From Scatophagus argus (lineage: Eukaryota; Chordata; Actinopteri; Scatophagidae), in the NCBI RefSeq assembly GCF_020382885.2, contig NC_058511.1, forward strand, positions 4,991,501-5,055,500: 64,000 nucleotides of DNA, in the 5' to 3' direction. Below are positions 60,283 to 64,000 of this stretch, one piece after another. Each line of letters opens with the position of its first letter. Within the stretch, counting starts at the first letter, position 1. A model generated the notes under the pieces. It was not told where the DNA came from. It did not search any database and saw only the letters and a program-made list of their open reading frames with translations. Position numbers and translations under genes: made by a program.

Positions 60283-63200
60283 GTAAGACTTAGCCACCAG
60301 GACTTATTTCTTGATCTGTGTTTGATCACTTGCCTTTATCAGCAATCCTAATTGTTTGCGTGGTCTTTCGGCATTTTCTGTTGATTTCATTTGCGCATCA
60401 CCATCTCTTAATGGCTATTGCATTTTCAGTTTAAATTCTACATATTAGATGCTATCAGGAATTTTAAAAGGCTTTGATCTGATATAATCCGAGCAGTGTA
60501 TTCATGCATTAAAGAGTCTATGAAACCATTGTGATTGCATTGGTTGGGGAAGCCTGGGGGGGGGGGGGGGGGGGGATCCAGTACTTGGCAGCCATGCAGA
60601 TGAGTTTAGCAACTATCAGCACTTGGCAGTGACAGTGACATACAAAATAATAGCAAAGGCACATTTTCACATGTGGGAACAGGTTGCGTCACCCACTGAG
60701 CTGGGCTCTCGGGACTCCCTCGGCCTGTCAGGAGACTCCAGCTTCCTGGTCAAAAGTGAATAATAGTTTCATTTCAGTATTTTATAAGTTATCTGATTTT
60801 TGAGGAATCCCTGACGCAATCTCATGAGTTTCCTGCTGTGGAACAAATCTAGATAAAATAATAAGAGCTGATCGGCAGAAAATTAATCAGAAATTATATT
60901 GATTGTCATTTTATTTAAGCTTGATTTCAAGCAAACAACTTTCACGCTTGAACCTTTTCAGATGACGCATAGCTCAAATGATTAATCCATTAAGGGAAGG
61001 TTTAGGGCTATCCAGCTGCTCCTTCTTTTAATTCACACCAGAGCAAACTAAGAGCATCTGTTCCTTCCTTTGGTCCTGCCTGAAGATGACAATCGACTCA
61101 TCAAAGCTGGAGCCGCCTCTTCCCTTACAGTCAGTATGGGCCGTGCAGTATGTTTACCTTCATAGTTAGGATTCAGAGTGCAGAGCATGACAGACGCATT
61201 ACCGTGCTTCACTTTGATGCGAGGGAAACGAGGATGTACAGTACTACTGTTCTTTTTTCCACATGCTGCAGTGCTGCCTCTCATCTCCTCCTCTGTGTCA
61301 GCCGGCCTGTCTTTTCTGAATGTGTGTCCGTACGTGAGATATTTTCTCCCGTCGAGCTCCTTTTCTTTGAGGCAGCAGCTACTTTATGACATTGTTTGCA
61401 GTAACTGGCCACAATAAGGAGGAGACGGAACAGAGACATCCGTGTGGCTCGAGCGTCAGTTTGAAGTCAGAGAATACTGTTCAAATACGGTCAGGACAAT
61501 AAATCATGAAACTGCCGGTCAGGGCTTGGAACTGCAGACACATGAGAGTTGAACAAATCTAACAGAAAAGACAATTAAAGTACAACTGCAACATTAATTA
61601 TTCACTTAGCATCACTTATTAACATTTTTTTTGGACCACTGGTGTGTCTGCAAGCTTTCATAGCAACTTTGTTATTTTTGAGCCGTCTGACAACATCCCA
61701 CAGCCACAGCATGAGCATTGAGTTTTAGCCTCATCACTCTGACCTTTTGCAGTTTCGCCTGCTCCAGACATTAATGATACATGCTCACATGTTCACTAAG
61801 ACTACAGCGTGCTATTTTAAGTTGTGCACCTATAGCACTCTACGGGAAACCTCCTTCCTGCAGGGTCCTGTTTATATCGTACATTGCAAGCTTTTCTGAT
61901 GTCTCTCACACGAAAAGTTCAGCCTGTCTGCATGTAGTGATCTTTTGGTGCTTTTGTTGCAATGTACCGACTGTGCACAACCACAGCTGGATGCTTAGAA
62001 ATCAGGCTCTTGTGTCGGTGCAGGCGGTGGAGTTCGGATAATTATGATGGACTGTAAAGTTGTGAGCAGCAGACCGTGTCTACAAGCCATGCTGGGAGCG
62101 CTTTCGTGGACCTGCAGTAATTCAGACTGGAAAAAACAAGCCCCGCAAAGTCCAAAGAGAGAGAGAGATCAAGAGTGACCACCATCGGTGTGCTCCTGCC
62201 GAGGATCAATAAATAATTTCAAAACCTTCATGGTGACAGGGATATAAATTCTCTCCCATGGCCCCCTTCATGGGTAGCTCCATAATTCATCAGTTCCCGT
62301 TACAGTCCACTTGCTCAGTTTTTGCTCTTAATTATCTCGAAAACTGCTGGGACCACTCACCCACAGGGGGTTGTATCAACAAAGCTTCTCAAGTTTTCCG
62401 ATAAACATTCAAGGATGAGAAGCTGATGAGCATCTCATTTATTATTTTTCTGCTGTCTTGCATAAGAACCAACACACCGAGAGTCGCAGCAAACAGCGTC
62501 GTGATGAGTAGATGCAGAAACAGTGTGTATGCATCCAAACATTACTCGTATGTGACTGACGATCATCTTATTCCTAAACCATTAGTATTTATAGGACGCT
62601 ATAACCGCCATCCCGCTTTTTAGACGCTGGCTGCAGGGATTTGTCCCCTTTCATTTCAGTGTATCCTAGAAGGTTTTGAGGTCAGAGCTCTGTGTGCATG
62701 TACACATCCATTGTGCTGTGTTTCACGTTGCTTTCTCATGATCTTTAATTGTTTTTCTTCTTTTTTCTGCGAGAGGTCAATCGGAAACTTTTACATTGAT
62801 ATAGTATATATAGTGCATGTATTTTAACCTTGTGGTTTTGTACAGCATTCCTGCCTTTTTAAAGAAACTGAAGGACGATTTGCATTCACACAATCAAAGC
62901 ATTTCCCACATGAAAGAAAAAGAGTCGAAACCATCGAATGAGGCCTGCATTCAAATGTGAGCCAGGATTTAAGTTTGTCTTTGATTTGATCCACCATGGC
63001 TTTTTTGAAAACAATGTTATACGCAGCAATAGAGATGAAAATAAATAACATACCTGACAATAGGATATGACTTTGCTCTCTGATTGAAGCTCTGATTAAA
63101 GCTCCAACTTTCAGTTCCCTTTCAGTGTCTGCAAAAATCAAACTATAGTCCAACAACATTGGCGCAGCAGGAATTCTGATCTCACCTGAAGGACTAATAC

Positions 63201-64000
63201 ATCCTCACTCATGCAGGTATCTCATTTTATTTTAACAGGTCAGCGTGCTCCTCCTGAGACTTTCTTCTGGGCCTGAGAGTGTACATTTCTCTGCCAAAGA
63301 GCAGCTGTAAAGATGATTTAGTAACGGTATTCATTCACACTGCTGAGTTTAATCTTCCTCGCCGTTACCTCGGCAGTCTCGTCTCAGGGCAGTCTCTCAC
63401 AGCGCCCGGCTGACAAGCCCGACCCTGCCTCATATCATAGCTCAATAAGCAGCTCCTTGTGGTCCCGGTGGGGTTATGGTCACGGCCTGGTCATACACTC
63501 TGCACGCTGCTGCTGCTGATTGAAGAGCTCGTTAGTCTAAAGGGTTGGGCATGGTGCACAGCCACCACAGATGTTTATCAGCTCACAAAGAGGTTCTCAA
63601 AGGAACCAGTGGTGTTGTCATGGCTTTGACTTCTTCCTGGTTTTCCAGGAACATAAAAGATGCAACTTATATCTCTGCTATGGAGGTTGTAGCTGTGGTC
63701 CTGACTGTTTGTTTAGTCTGTCGGTTAGTGGAGCAGGATATTCAAAACCTGCTTTATCGGGGAACCCTGGTGAGCAAGGGGTGAAGATGTGGACCGTGAC
63801 ACCGCCCCTGGTTTCTCCTTCATTTTCAGTTGCATCCCTGTTGAGTAACAAAGGCGTCAGAAGGCCCTCCAATAATAAATTTAGGCCATGAACCAAAGAA
63901 TAAGTTTGTTTTTGGGCAATAGCATTATCTGTATTTAAATATGAAAAATCTGATAGTGATATGTTGTCCAGTATTCATTTTTAACACCGATTTACACTGC
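60283..64000 (+). other. rab15: RAB15 intron 1 (partial)
   Basis: No coding exon recognised on either strand. Contains G20 at 60556-60575 and otherwise unremarkable sequence. Open frames here (for example 61150-61417, 63545-63891) resemble no known family. Confidence 0.6.

Noticed and set aside
61048-63896. Several 60-110-codon frames in RAB15 intron 1
   Set aside because: No family resemblance or paired splice sites; ordinary chance frames for this length of DNA.
1-64000. CRISPR arrays, operons, phage or prokaryotic islands, tRNA or rRNA genes
   Set aside because: None seen; the direct repeats are minisatellites and microsatellites in a vertebrate intron-exon setting. A tRNA covariance search was not run.

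Overview
The window is a piece of a vertebrate nuclear genome, almost certainly a teleost fish. The genes have GT-AG introns, and their proteins read as close orthologues of human 14q23-24 proteins. The background is rich in (CA)n/(GT)n microsatellites and fish-type retrotransposon and Tc1-derived fragments. There are no operons, CRISPR arrays, rRNA genes or recognisable tRNA genes. I found no evidence for a new multi-gene system; this is mostly an ordinary stretch of conserved housekeeping and liver genes, with some unusual sub-gene features.

Layout. 1-1584: the 5' end of an LTR retroelement on the minus strand. It has a 528-bp LTR and an open frame made largely of codon-phased minisatellites that runs off the left edge. 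1585-9650: non-coding. 9651-13142 (+): SUSD6, lacking its signal-peptide exon, with a ~2.5 kb 3'UTR. 16.6-22.8 kb (+): SRSF5, complete, with a candidate poison exon. 23019-26919 (-): SLC10A1 (bile-acid transporter NTCP), complete in seven coding exons and tail to tail with SRSF5. 26.9-32.4 kb: intergenic, and the joint between two blocks that are several Mb apart in human. 32881-40729 (+): MAX, complete, 160 aa. 43161-58950 (-): FNTB, complete, 12 exons, 436 aa, tail to tail with MAX. 60159-60282 (+): first coding exon of RAB15, divergent from FNTB; the rest lies beyond the right edge.

Exon boundaries were derived by hand from splice sites plus reading-frame continuity. The spliced lengths support them: MAX 160 aa (human p22 160), FNTB 436 (human 437), SLC10A1 343 (human 349), SRSF5 297 (human 272). 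Comparisons with human proteins are from memory of the families; no alignment was run.

The genes do not form one pathway. MAX is the obligate partner of MYC. FNTB is the catalytic beta subunit of farnesyltransferase. RAB15 is an endosomal small GTPase. SRSF5 is a splicing factor. SLC10A1 is a hepatocyte Na+/bile-acid symporter. SUSD6 is a membrane protein linked to MHC-I turnover. They are neighbours by conserved synteny. The most interesting leads are the minisatellite-bearing LTR element, the second CCP/sushi exon in SUSD6, an FNTB exon bracketed by complementary (UG)n/(AC)n tracts, a 17-bp perfect hairpin in a MAX intron, and possible overlap of the SRSF5 and SLC10A1 3' ends.
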